Assembly: GCA_035508595.1 (NCBI GenBank)
Contig: DATJMR010000293.1
Span: forward strand, 1-9,667
DNA length: 9,667 nt
Source: Dyella_B sp035508595
Lineage (GTDB): Bacteria; Pseudomonadota; Gammaproteobacteria; Xanthomonadales; Rhodanobacteraceae
Direction: 5' to 3'
The notes under the pieces are model-generated. The model worked only from the letters and a program-made list of their open reading frames with translations, was not told the origin of the DNA and searched no databases. Shown one piece after another: positions 1 through 7,153 of this stretch. The translations under genes were made by a program, and so were the position numbers. Numbering within the stretch: position 1 is the stretch's first letter; every line of letters starts with the position of its first letter.

Positions 1-363
1 CCTGAACCGAGCCATGACATCCAGGCGTCGTGGGACGGTTATCTGTACATCGATCCGACGCATTTCGATGCCGACGTGGGCGGCGATCTGACCACGAATC
101 GCACCAACTACATGGCCGTTTCGCAAGTCCCCGCCACCCTCGCCGCGTTTCGCGGCGTGACCGAGGCGGCGGCCTGGCACACCAAACCCAGCTGGGCCGT
201 GGTCGCTACCGAAGACCGCGTATACAGCCCCGAACTCCAGCGCTGGATGTACCAGCGCGCCGGCTCCAAGATCGTCGAGATCAAGGGCAGCCACCTCGTC
301 TACATCTCGCAACCCGAACAGGTCGCGCAAGTCATCGAAGACGCGGCCAAGAGCCTGAAGTAA
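1..363 (+). CDS. Alpha/beta hydrolase, C-terminal part (5' end outside window)
   Basis: Frame 1 is open from the first base and gives 120 residues before the TAA. The visible part carries the last two catalytic elements of an alpha/beta-hydrolase fold. The acid lies in the segment VVATEDRVYSPELQ (about visible residues 76-89), and the catalytic His lies in KGSHLVYISQP, followed by a typical C-terminal helix (EQVAQVIEDAAKSL). This pattern matches the small serine hydrolases, often exported, annotated simply as alpha/beta fold hydrolase. The nucleophile elbow and any signal peptide lie upstream of the window, so substrate and location cannot be judged. It ends 37 nt before bufA2 with no terminator in between, so cotranscription with the bufferin cassette is possible. 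Confidence 0.8.
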   Translation, partial: PEPSHDIQASWDGYLYIDPTHFDADVGGDLTTNRTNYMAVSQVPATLAAFRGVTEAAAWHTKPSWAVVATEDRVYSPELQRWMYQRAGSKIVEIKGSHLVYISQPEQVAQVIEDAAKSLK

Positions 364-400
364 CCACCCATCACACCCCCACCTGTTTACGGAGAAATGT

Positions 401-685
401 ATGAACACTATCGCTTCCAAGTCACGCAATGGTTTCGCTGCTGCCGCCGCCATGGTTGCTCTCGCACTCGCATCGGTAAGCGTTACGACGCATGCGGCCG
501 ACCAAGGTTCGCAGAAAGATCAACCGACGCGCTGCTACGGCGTCAACACATGCAAAGGCCAGAGCCTGTGCGCCACCGCCAAGCACGATTGCAAAGGTCT
601 CAACGACTGCAAGGGTCAAGGCGTCGTCGTGAAGACGGCTGCCCAGTGCCTTGCCGCCGGCGGCACGTTGACCGAGCCGAAGTAA
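401..685 (+). CDS. bufA2: BufA2-type bufferin precursor (secreted Cys-rich metallophore peptide)
   Basis: This 94-residue protein has a classical Sec signal: basic N-region (KSR), Ala/Val-rich core at residues 12-28, and a likely cut after THA or HAA (residue 32/33). The mature part is short, hydrophilic and holds six Cys at 45, 51, 57, 64, 70 and 83. Five of them sit in a quasi-repeat of the form N/H-x-C-K-G (NTCKGQ, HDCKG, NDCKGQ). This is the architecture of BufA2-family bufferins, RiPP precursors whose Cys are oxidised in the cytoplasm by a DUF692 enzyme with a DUF2063 partner, then exported to bind copper in the periplasm. The two enzymes follow directly (743-2331), which strongly supports the call. 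The EGKCG motif of the HvfA-like precursors is absent. ATG 401 is chosen for its ribosome binding site GGAGA at 391-395 and the signal peptide. The modification sites and the metal are inferred from the family. Confidence 0.88.
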   Translation: MNTIASKSRNGFAAAAAMVALALASVSVTTHAADQGSQKDQPTRCYGVNTCKGQSLCATAKHDCKGLNDCKGQGVVVKTAAQCLAAGGTLTEPK

Positions 686-692
686 TTGCGGC

Positions 693-730
693 GCCGGGCC
701 CGCATCACGCGGGTCCGGCTTTCACCTTTT
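693..730 (+). terminator. Hairpin with T-rich tail between bufA2 and bufB (attenuator-like)
   Basis: Left arm GCCGGGCCCGC (693-703), loop ATCAC (704-708) and right arm GCGGGTCCGGC (709-719) form an 11-bp stem with a single G-T wobble. The tail TTTCACCTTTT (720-730) follows. It begins 7 nt after the bufA2 stop and ends right at the bufB ribosome binding site AGGAG (731-735). The T-run is interrupted, so partial termination or 3'-end protection of the bufA2 message is more likely than a full stop. This would favour precursor over enzyme synthesis; that role is inference. Confidence 0.72.
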
Positions 731-742
731 AGGAGCACCGCC

Positions 743-1588
743 ATGTCGACATCACTCCCCACGTTTGCGGGCTATGGCCTGGGTTTACGCCGAGAGCATT
801 ACCGCGATTTTCTCGAGACCGACGTACCCGTCGATTTCGTCGAAGTGATTTCCGAGAACTTCATGGTCGACGGCGGTCAGCCGCTGCATATCCTGCGCCG
901 CGTGCGTGAACGCTATCCGGTCGCGCTGCACGGCGTATCGATGTCGATCGGATCCGCGGATGGCTTGCGCCGCGATTATCTGCAACGTCTGCGCGCCTTG
1001 GTGCAGGAGATCGAGCCACTCTTCGTTTCCGATCATCTGAGCTGGTCGCGCTTCGAACAAATCAATTCGCACGACTTGCTGCCCCTTCCCTACACCGAAG
1101 AAACGCTGGCCATCGTTTGCCGCAACATCCAAATGGCGCAGGAAGCGATCGGTCGCCCCATGCTATTCGAAAATCCGTCGAGCTACGTCAGCTTCACCGC
1201 ATCCACCATGACGGAATGGGAATTTCTCAGTGAGATGAGCCGGCGCACGGGGTGCGGCCTGCTGCTCGATATCAACAACGTATTTGTCAGCACGCAAAAT
1301 CATGACTGGGATGCCGATGCGTATTTGCGCGGCATTCCGGCCGAGCGCGTTCGCCAGATTCATCTCGCTGGCCACACCGTTGGCGAGGAATTATTGATCG
1401 ATACGCACGACCGGCCCGTCGGCGCCGATGTATGGGGCCTGTATGCGAAAGTCAGGCAGATGCTTGGCCCGGTCGCCACCATGATCGAACGCGACGACGC
1501 GATTCCTCCGCTGACAGACCTGCTCGCCGAACTCGACATCGCGCGCCGCCTCGGCGCGCAGGCACAACCCCTGCGGGAGGCTGCGTAA
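743..1588 (+). CDS. bufB: BufB: DUF692 multinuclear non-haem iron oxidative enzyme (MNIO)
   Basis: This 281-residue protein of the DUF692/MbnB-type TIM-barrel family modifies Cys residues of RiPP precursors with a di- or tri-iron centre. Motifs in order are VEVISENF (33-40), LHGVSMSIGS (62-71), VSDHLSW (95-101), LFENPSSY (141-148), LLLDINNVFVS (173-183), IHLAGH (206-211), DTHDRPV (220-226) and MIERDD (247-252). The His, Asp, Glu and Asn residues in these motifs are the kind that ligate iron in characterised members, and none of the expected motifs is missing. Length is normal for the family. ATG 743 has AGGAG 7 nt upstream. An upstream TTG-initiated extension would run through the hairpin and was rejected. 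By context it acts with BufC on the BufA2 peptide, most likely forming 5-thiooxazoles from Cys; the exact product is inferred. Confidence 0.92.
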   Translation: MSTSLPTFAGYGLGLRREHYRDFLETDVPVDFVEVISENFMVDGGQPLHILRRVRERYPVALHGVSMSIGSADGLRRDYLQRLRALVQEIEPLFVSDHLSWSRFEQINSHDLLPLPYTEETLAIVCRNIQMAQEAIGRPMLFENPSSYVSFTASTMTEWEFLSEMSRRTGCGLLLDINNVFVSTQNHDWDADAYLRGIPAERVRQIHLAGHTVGEELLIDTHDRPVGADVWGLYAKVRQMLGPVATMIERDDAIPPLTDLLAELDIARRLGAQAQPLREAA

Positions 1589-2331
1589 TGCTTGTCCAGA
1601 TGCAACGCGATTTCCAAGCGTGGCTTATCCGCGCCGACGACAACCCAAGCCCTCAAGAACACGTTCGCTCCACACGCGGACTTGCGGCGTATCAGAACAA
1701 TTACCGCACTCAGCTGGTCAATGTGCTGCGAGCCAGCTATCCGCAATTGCAGGCATGGCTTGGCGAAGAAACATTCCTTGCCGCCGCCATCCATCATATC
1801 AACCGCCATCCGCCGTCCTCATGGACGCTGGATGTCTACGGCGAAGATTTCAGCCGCACTTTGCAGGAGCTGTACCCGCACAATCCCGATGTGCACGAAC
1901 TGGCGTGGATCGAATGGGCCTTGGCCGCGGCATTCGTAGCACGCGATGCGAAAGGCGCAGCATTAGAGCACTGGGCGGACGTCGATTGGGACAACGCACG
2001 CTTGGCGCTCGCGCCAAGCTTTCGTCATCGCATCGCAACCACCAATGCCTTTGCGATCTGGTCGGCATGGCAGGATCAGGTCGATCTGCCGGAAGCAGAA
2101 ATGCTCGACGATCCTGCCGGCTTGATTGTGTGGCGCGTGGGCTTTCAAACGCAGATCAAGCAAGTGGATGCCATCGAAAGCGACGCCCTGATCTCGCTAC
2201 GTGACGACGGCCGCTTCAACACGCTGTGCGAAATGCTCGTGGAGCAGCTTGATGAAGAGCAAGGCATCGCTCGTGCCGGCCGCTTGCTTGCCGAATGGAC
2301 CGCGGCCGGCATCGTCACAGGTTTGCTATAG
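1588..2331 (+). CDS. bufC: BufC: DUF2063 partner protein of the MNIO
   Basis: This 247-residue protein has the HvfC/BufC (DUF2063) N-terminal domain over about residues 3-90. Hallmarks are YQNNYR (35-40), the YPQLQAWLGEETF helix pair (51-63), HPPSSWTLDVYGEDF (74-88) and LAWIEWAL (105-112). The C-terminal half (about 130-247) is a less conserved domain found in the long version of the family. Family members bind the precursor peptide and hold it for the DUF692 enzyme, as MbnC does for MbnB. ATG 1588 shares one base with the bufB TAA (TAATG) and has GGGAGG at 1575-1580, so translation is probably coupled, which fits an obligate 1:1 complex. An in-frame extension into bufB is rejected. The final TAG lies in a CTATAG palindrome shared with the stop of the convergent SDR pseudogene. 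Confidence 0.9.
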   Translation: MLVQMQRDFQAWLIRADDNPSPQEHVRSTRGLAAYQNNYRTQLVNVLRASYPQLQAWLGEETFLAAAIHHINRHPPSSWTLDVYGEDFSRTLQELYPHNPDVHELAWIEWALAAAFVARDAKGAALEHWADVDWDNARLALAPSFRHRIATTNAFAIWSAWQDQVDLPEAEMLDDPAGLIVWRVGFQTQIKQVDAIESDALISLRDDGRFNTLCEMLVEQLDEEQGIARAGRLLAEWTAAGIVTGLL

Positions 2332-2822
2332 AACGTCAAAGTAGCGTGCGGCCGGTTCCAAGCGCGAAAGATTGGGCATCAGCTTACGACGCGCATCTTC
2401 ATAGGCCTCCCAGTCTGCCGCGTCGGGCAAAGCAGGAACGGTGAAGAGTTCGCTGTAGGTAAGCCGCGTAAGCGCATCGATGTTGAGCGCGATGATTTCG
2501 CGCATGCGACCCACCTCGGATTCAAGCAAAGGCGCCATCGCGCCCATGCCCGCATTGTTCACCAGCATGGAAATGCGCTGATCGGCACGCAGCAGATTCT
2601 CGACTTCCGTCACGTCCAACGCGTTAGTCAGGTCGGCGGAAAAATCTGAATCGAACGCCCCGTTGCGTCGACAAGGCGATGAGCCAGTTCGCTTAGACGA
2701 TCGCGATTGCGCGCAACCAGAATGAGATCGTAGCCACGCCTGGCCAAGCGGTTTGCGTACACGGCACCCATGCCGGTGGACGCGCCAGTGATCAGGGCTG
2801 TGCCCTTGTTGGAACTGCTCAT
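2326..2822 (-). pseudogene. Short-chain dehydrogenase/reductase, broken by frameshift and internal deletion
   Basis: Two adjacent minus-strand frames together look like one SDR of the COG0300 type, normally about 260 residues. The first (2822-2628) has a good start, with GGAGA 8 nt upstream, the cofactor motif TGASTGMG and RRGYDLILVARNR. It then runs into a stop. Sense resumes in another frame near the five-A run at 2640-2644 as ADLTNALDVTEVENLL, then VNNAG and ALNIDALTRLTY. There (about 2455) the sequence jumps straight to the usual C-terminal segment (FTVPALPDAADWEAYEDARR, then LMPNLSR). Missing in between is the catalytic core with the active-site Ser and Tyr-x-x-x-Lys, roughly 115 residues judging from family memory. 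It sits 30 nt behind the thiolase and was probably the last gene of that operon. Even if the frameshift were a sequencing error, the deletion should abolish reductase activity. Confidence 0.85.
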
Positions 2823-2852
2823 ATCAAAATTCTCCGCAAAGACGGGCGTGTT

Positions 2853-4040
2853 CTAGCCAGCTACCGTTTCCAATGCGAGCGCGATGCCTTGCCCGCCGCC
2901 GATGCACAGCGTCACCACGCCGCGACGCAGTCGTTCGCGCTGCATGGCATGCAGCAAGCGCGTTGTGAGAATCGCCCCCGTGGCGCCAATGGGATGACCG
3001 TGCGCTACCGCGCCGCCCTCCACATTGACGCGCTCCATATCCAGACCCAGCTCGCGCGCGACAATGATCGCGATCGCGGCATAGGCTTCGTTGATTTCGA
3101 AACGCTCGACATCGTTGAGCTGCCAGCCGGCGCGTTGCACCGCCAGCCGTACCGCCGAGACGGGAGCGATGCCGAATACGCTCGGCTCAACCGCTGTCAC
3201 AGCGAATCCGGCCAGCCGCGCCATCGGCCTCAGCCCGCGTGTTGCAGCAACGCCGCGTTCGACTACCAACATGGCTGCTGCACCGCTGTTGAGGCCAGGT
3301 GCGCTGCCTGCGGTGATCGTCCCGTTTTCGCGAAACGCAGGCTTTAATCGCGCGAGGCCTTCGAGCGTCGTGTCCGGTCGCGGCGTTTCGTCACGCTCGA
3401 ATCGCTCGGTACCTTTGCGGGTTGGTACGTCGATCGGCACGATCTCGGCATCGAAGCGGCCCGCAACGCGGGCCGCGACAAAACGCTGCTGCGATCGCAG
3501 TGCCCAACGATCCTGCGCGTCGCGATCTACGTGGTGTTCTACGATGAGGTCTTCGGTATGCCAGCCTGAATGCTTTTGTGAAAAAGCGTCATGCAGACCG
3601 TCCAGCAACATGCTGTCGTAGATCTGCGCATGGCCCATGCGATAGCCCCAGCGGCCGTTGCTTACGAGGTACGGCGCGCGATCCATGTTTTCCATGCCGC
3701 CGGCGAGCATGACGTCGCCCTGCCCGGTCAAGATGTCCTGCGCGGCGCAGACGATCGCTTGCGCTCCCGAGCCGCACACGCGGTTCACCGTCATCGCCGG
3801 CACGGATACATCGAGTCCGCCGTCGATGGCGGCTTGCCGCGCCGGGTTCATGCCGCTGCCCGCCTGCACCACCTGACCCATCACCACGCCGTCGATGACA
3901 TCACCCGCTAGACCGGCGCGATCCATTACCGCGCGAATCACCGATGCGCCTAGCGCGGTGGCCGGCACGTCGCGCAAGGCGCCGTTGAAGCCGCCGATGG
4001 CGGTACGCACGGGATGGCAAAGCACTATGTCGCGTTGCAT
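2853..4040 (-). CDS. Thiolase (acetyl-CoA C-acyltransferase family)
   Basis: This 395-residue thiolase is of full family length. The nucleophile is Cys89 in NRVCGSGAQA, and the C-terminal catalytic pair is His349 in AHGHPIGATGA and Cys379 in CIGGGQG. NEAYA replaces the usual NEAFA. It should cleave or condense acyl-CoA esters in the cytoplasm; chain length and direction cannot be told. Two usually conserved stretches are altered: the CoA-site GNASGLNDGAA reads GSAPGLNSGAA, and the substrate loop HMG-x-TAEN reads HSGWHTEDL. It may therefore use an unusual acyl-CoA. ATG 4040 has GGAG 7 nt upstream (4048-4051). It lies 27 nt behind the outer-membrane efflux gene and 30 nt before the SDR remnant, so it appears appended to the efflux operon. 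Confidence 0.88.
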   Translation of the reverse strand: MQRDIVLCHPVRTAIGGFNGALRDVPATALGASVIRAVMDRAGLAGDVIDGVVMGQVVQAGSGMNPARQAAIDGGLDVSVPAMTVNRVCGSGAQAIVCAAQDILTGQGDVMLAGGMENMDRAPYLVSNGRWGYRMGHAQIYDSMLLDGLHDAFSQKHSGWHTEDLIVEHHVDRDAQDRWALRSQQRFVAARVAGRFDAEIVPIDVPTRKGTERFERDETPRPDTTLEGLARLKPAFRENGTITAGSAPGLNSGAAAMLVVERGVAATRGLRPMARLAGFAVTAVEPSVFGIAPVSAVRLAVQRAGWQLNDVERFEINEAYAAIAIIVARELGLDMERVNVEGGAVAHGHPIGATGAILTTRLLHAMQRERLRRGVVTLCIGGGQGIALALETVAG

Positions 4041-4067
4041 AAGTGAGCTCCATCGAGAGAAAACGTA

Positions 4068-5564
4068 TTAGCGACTCGCGGTGCGCGGATCAGCCGCCGG
4101 TGCCCAGCCACCGCCGAGTGCACGGAAGGTGGCCACCGCGGCGCGCGCGTCGTCGGCGTGCACGCGCGCCAGTTCGTCGCGCGAGGCGAGCAATTGACGA
4201 TCTTCGTCCAGCACTTCGAGCAGACTGACCGCGCCGCCTTTGTAGGCATCTTCGGCTGCCGCGCGCGCTCGTTCGTGCGCGTCGACTTCCTTGATGAGCA
4301 CGTCGTGCTGTTGCTCCAGTTCGCTCAGGGCGACGATTGCGTTCTCCACATCTTCGGTGGCGCGCAACATCGATTGACGATAGGTAGCCAGTGCTTCCGC
4401 ATTCTTGCCCTTGGCCTGCGCCACTTCGGCATCCACGCGGCCGAAATCGAACAAACGCCAGTGCAAGCCTAGCGCCGCTTGCGGTTGGAATGCGCCGGAG
4501 GTGAACAAAGCACCGGTATTCAAGCTTTCCAGTCCAAGCAGCGCGCTCAAAGACACTTTCGGGTAGTACTCGGCCGTGGCCTCGCCAATGCGCGCATTCG
4601 ATGCGGCCAACTGCCGCTCCGCCGCGATCACATCCGGACGACGACGCAGCAGCATCGCCGGTCCACCGTCGGTATCGATGGAAGGCACGACGAAGTTTTG
4701 CGCACTGCCAAGCACTTCATCGCGATACTTGCCAGGCGCCGCACCCATCAACACATCGAGACGGTTGAGCTGTTGCTCCAGCTCAGTCTGCAAGGGCGGC
4801 AAAGTGGCACGAGCCTGTAGCACCAGTGCCTCGGCCTGAGCTTGTTCGCGTTCCGTGGCCAGGCCGCCGGCGAGACGCACATGCACCAGGTCGAGCAAAT
4901 GCTGTTCCGTCTCCACCTGCTGCTGTGCGAGCGCAAGACGCGATTGCGCGCCGCGTACGCGGAAATACGCATCGGCCGCCTCCGCCGCAAGCGATACACG
5001 CACGCCGACACCGGAGGCTTCCGCCGCTTGCGCTTCCGCCTGCGCCGCTTCGGCACCGCGATGCAAGCCGCCGGCAAGATCCAGCTCCCAGCTTGCGCCG
5101 GCACCGACGGTTTCCAGCGTCTGGTTGCGACGATAGCCGGGCAAATGGCTGCCGATTTCGCCGAGCGGTCCCTGGACCGATTGATACTGACGCGCCACTT
5201 GCGCATCCAGGCTGCCTTGCGGCAGCAGTGCGGCACCGGCTTCCCGCGCTGCCGCGCGCGCCTGATCGACGCGCGCCATCGCCGCAGCAAGGTCGAGGTT
5301 CTGCGCCGTCACGCGACCGATGATGTGGGCGAGTTCCGGATCGTCGAAACCTGTCCACCACGCGTCGAGCGCGGGCGCTGCGGGTGCGACATGGCGTTGC
5401 GCGAGCGCCTGCTGCGCGATGTAGTGTTCGTTCGCCGGCACGGCCGGCTTGGTGTAGTCGGGACCGACCATGCAACCGGCCAGCCCCGTGGCAGTGACGA
5501 CGAGTAACGCGGTGTGCGCGAGCGATCGGCGCACAGCGGGTATAAACGGATATAGCGAACGCAT
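4068..5564 (-). CDS. NodT-family outer-membrane efflux lipoprotein (TolC-like)
   Basis: This 498-residue protein begins with a lipoprotein signal: basic RR at 12-13, a hydrophobic core and lipobox LAGC with Cys31. The mature start MVGPDYTKP is typical of the NodT/OprM class. Two outer-membrane-efflux (OEP) repeats follow, with the characteristic RRRPDVIAAERQLAASNARIG and YYPKVSLSALLGL in the second half and long Ala/Glu-rich helices. It would form the trimeric outer-membrane channel of the pump encoded just upstream. ATG 5564 is preferred because it gives the lipobox signal. Its ribosome binding site is the GAGGAG that overlaps the stop codon of the MFS gene (TGAGGAG, 5572-5578), so translation is probably coupled. 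A longer open frame upstream (to 5723) only reads into the MFS gene. Confidence 0.92.
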   Translation of the reverse strand: MRSLYPFIPAVRRSLAHTALLVVTATGLAGCMVGPDYTKPAVPANEHYIAQQALAQRHVAPAAPALDAWWTGFDDPELAHIIGRVTAQNLDLAAAMARVDQARAAAREAGAALLPQGSLDAQVARQYQSVQGPLGEIGSHLPGYRRNQTLETVGAGASWELDLAGGLHRGAEAAQAEAQAAEASGVGVRVSLAAEAADAYFRVRGAQSRLALAQQQVETEQHLLDLVHVRLAGGLATEREQAQAEALVLQARATLPPLQTELEQQLNRLDVLMGAAPGKYRDEVLGSAQNFVVPSIDTDGGPAMLLRRRPDVIAAERQLAASNARIGEATAEYYPKVSLSALLGLESLNTGALFTSGAFQPQAALGLHWRLFDFGRVDAEVAQAKGKNAEALATYRQSMLRATEDVENAIVALSELEQQHDVLIKEVDAHERARAAAEDAYKGGAVSLLEVLDEDRQLLASRDELARVHADDARAAVATFRALGGGWAPAADPRTASR

Positions 5565-5575
5565 CACAGCACTCC

Positions 5576-7153
5576 TCAATGCGCGTCGGCCGAAGGCGCA
5601 GCAGGCGGCATCACCTTGCGCATCAACGGAACCAGCACAGTAGCAATCACGAAACAGACGGCGACGGCGAGAAAGGCATCCGCATAGGAAAGCGTTTGCG
5701 CCTCGCGGAAGGCGAGCTGCCACAGCGCGTGCAGTTCACCGTTTGGGTCGCCCACGTCCGTAAAACGTCCAGAGCTTTGCGCGAGCCACTGATTCATCGC
5801 CTCGTTGGTGGTATTCAGATGCTCGGCAAGCCGGTAGAAATGCTGATTGGTGCGATCGTTAAGAATCGTCGCGCAAACGGCGATGCCGATGGCACCACCC
5901 AGATTGCGCATCAGATTGAACAACCCCGATGCAAGCCGCAGACGTGCCGGCGGCAATCCGCCAAGCGTGAGCGTCACCACCGGCGGCACCGCCAATTGTT
6001 GCGCGGCGCCGCGCAAGGCCTGCGGCAGCAACAACTGGTGCGCGCCCCAATCGTGGGTGATCGGTGTGAAATCCCACATCGACAGCGCGAATATCGCCAA
6101 ACCCGCCATCATGATCCAACGCAAGTCGTAGCGTTGCGCCAGGTACGAATACAACGGAATCGTAAGAATCTGGAATATGCCCGTGGAAAACACGGCCTCG
6201 CCGATCTGCAGCGCGCTGTAGCCTTCCACGCGACCGAGGAAGAGCGGCGTGAGATAGATGGTGGTAAAAATGCCGACGCCGGTGATGAAGGAAAAAAGAC
6301 AACCCAGCGCAAAGTTGAGATCGTGCAATGCACGCAGGTCCACCACGGGATGATCGTAGGTAAGGCTGCGCACGACGAACCCCACGCCGCACAAACCGGA
6401 AAGCCAGGCGGTGGTGACAATCGTGCTGTCGGTCAGCCAGTTCCAGCGCGGGCCTTCTTCGAGCGTATATTCCAGGCAGCCCAGAAACACCGCGAGCAAC
6501 ACCATCCCCAGATAGTCTGCGCGGCGCAACAGCGACGTATCCGGCTTATCGATGTTCACCAGCAACGGCACCGCGACGGTGACGAACAGGCCGGGCACAA
6601 GATTGATAAAAAACAACCAATGCCACGACCAGTGGTCGGTAATCCAGCCGCCCAGCGTGGGGCCAAGTGTCGGCGCAAGCGAAGCAATGGCACCGATGGT
6701 GGCCGCGGCGGTTACGCGCTGCTTGCCGACGAAAAACGCGAAGGCGGTCGTAAACACCATGGGGATCATCGACCCGCCAAGAAAACCTTGCAGCGCACGG
6801 AACACGATCATGCTCTGGATGTTCCAAGCGACACCGCACAGCAGACTGGTAATGGTGAAGCCTGCGGCCGACGCGGCGAACAGCCAGCGCGTTGAAAAGA
6901 CGCGCGAGAGCCAGCCTGACAACGGAATCACGACAATTTCAGCGATCAAATAGCTCGTTTGCACCCACGCCGTTTCATCCACACCCGCCGAGAGCCCGCC
7001 GCCGATATCCCGCAACGAGGCCGATACGATCTGAATGTCGAGCAGCGCGATAAACATCCCCACGCACATGCTGGCGAAGGCGAAAATCTTCTGTGCGTTA
7101 CCCAACTTGGACGGATCGATCGGCGCAGCGGCGAGGATCGCGCGGATGTTCAT
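5576..7153 (-). CDS. DHA2-family MFS drug exporter (EmrB-like, 14 TM)
   Basis: This 525-residue inner-membrane protein resembles EmrB/QacA proton antiporters in length and pattern. TM1 carries Asp39 in LLDIQIV. Motif B is FRALQGFLGG (118-127, Arg119). The antiporter motif C region runs about 154-169 and ends in GPTLGG, followed by WITDHWSWHWLFFINL. About 14 hydrophobic segments can be counted, ending in a short hydrophilic tail. It would export hydrophobic or aromatic compounds through the adaptor and channel encoded beside it. Its ATG overlaps the adaptor stop (ATGA, 7150-7153), and its stop overlaps the ribosome binding site of the channel gene. The substrate is unknown. Confidence 0.93.
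   Translation of the reverse strand: MNIRAILAAAPIDPSKLGNAQKIFAFASMCVGMFIALLDIQIVSASLRDIGGGLSAGVDETAWVQTSYLIAEIVVIPLSGWLSRVFSTRWLFAASAAGFTITSLLCGVAWNIQSMIVFRALQGFLGGSMIPMVFTTAFAFFVGKQRVTAAATIGAIASLAPTLGPTLGGWITDHWSWHWLFFINLVPGLFVTVAVPLLVNIDKPDTSLLRRADYLGMVLLAVFLGCLEYTLEEGPRWNWLTDSTIVTTAWLSGLCGVGFVVRSLTYDHPVVDLRALHDLNFALGCLFSFITGVGIFTTIYLTPLFLGRVEGYSALQIGEAVFSTGIFQILTIPLYSYLAQRYDLRWIMMAGLAIFALSMWDFTPITHDWGAHQLLLPQALRGAAQQLAVPPVVTLTLGGLPPARLRLASGLFNLMRNLGGAIGIAVCATILNDRTNQHFYRLAEHLNTTNEAMNQWLAQSSGRFTDVGDPNGELHALWQLAFREAQTLSYADAFLAVAVCFVIATVLVPLMRKVMPPAAPSADAH

Noticed and set aside
686..742. Upstream TTG-initiated extension of bufB by 19 codons
   Set aside because: It crosses the hairpin and the ribosome binding site, and the added residues are Arg-rich and unlike the family start; ATG 743 has AGGAG at ideal spacing.
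1432..1587. In-frame extension of bufC into bufB
   Set aside because: The extra residues are a frame-shadow of bufB; TAATG overlap with GGGAGG upstream marks the true start.
5565..5723. 53-codon N-terminal extension of the outer-membrane efflux gene
   Set aside because: It lies wholly within the MFS gene and would bury the lipoprotein signal; ATG 5564 gives a proper lipobox and ribosome binding site.
5579..6895. 438-codon open plus-strand frame opposite the MFS gene
   Set aside because: Composition is Arg/His/Gln-rich with no domain or hydrophobic pattern; it is the antisense shadow of a clear 14-TM transporter in GC-rich DNA.
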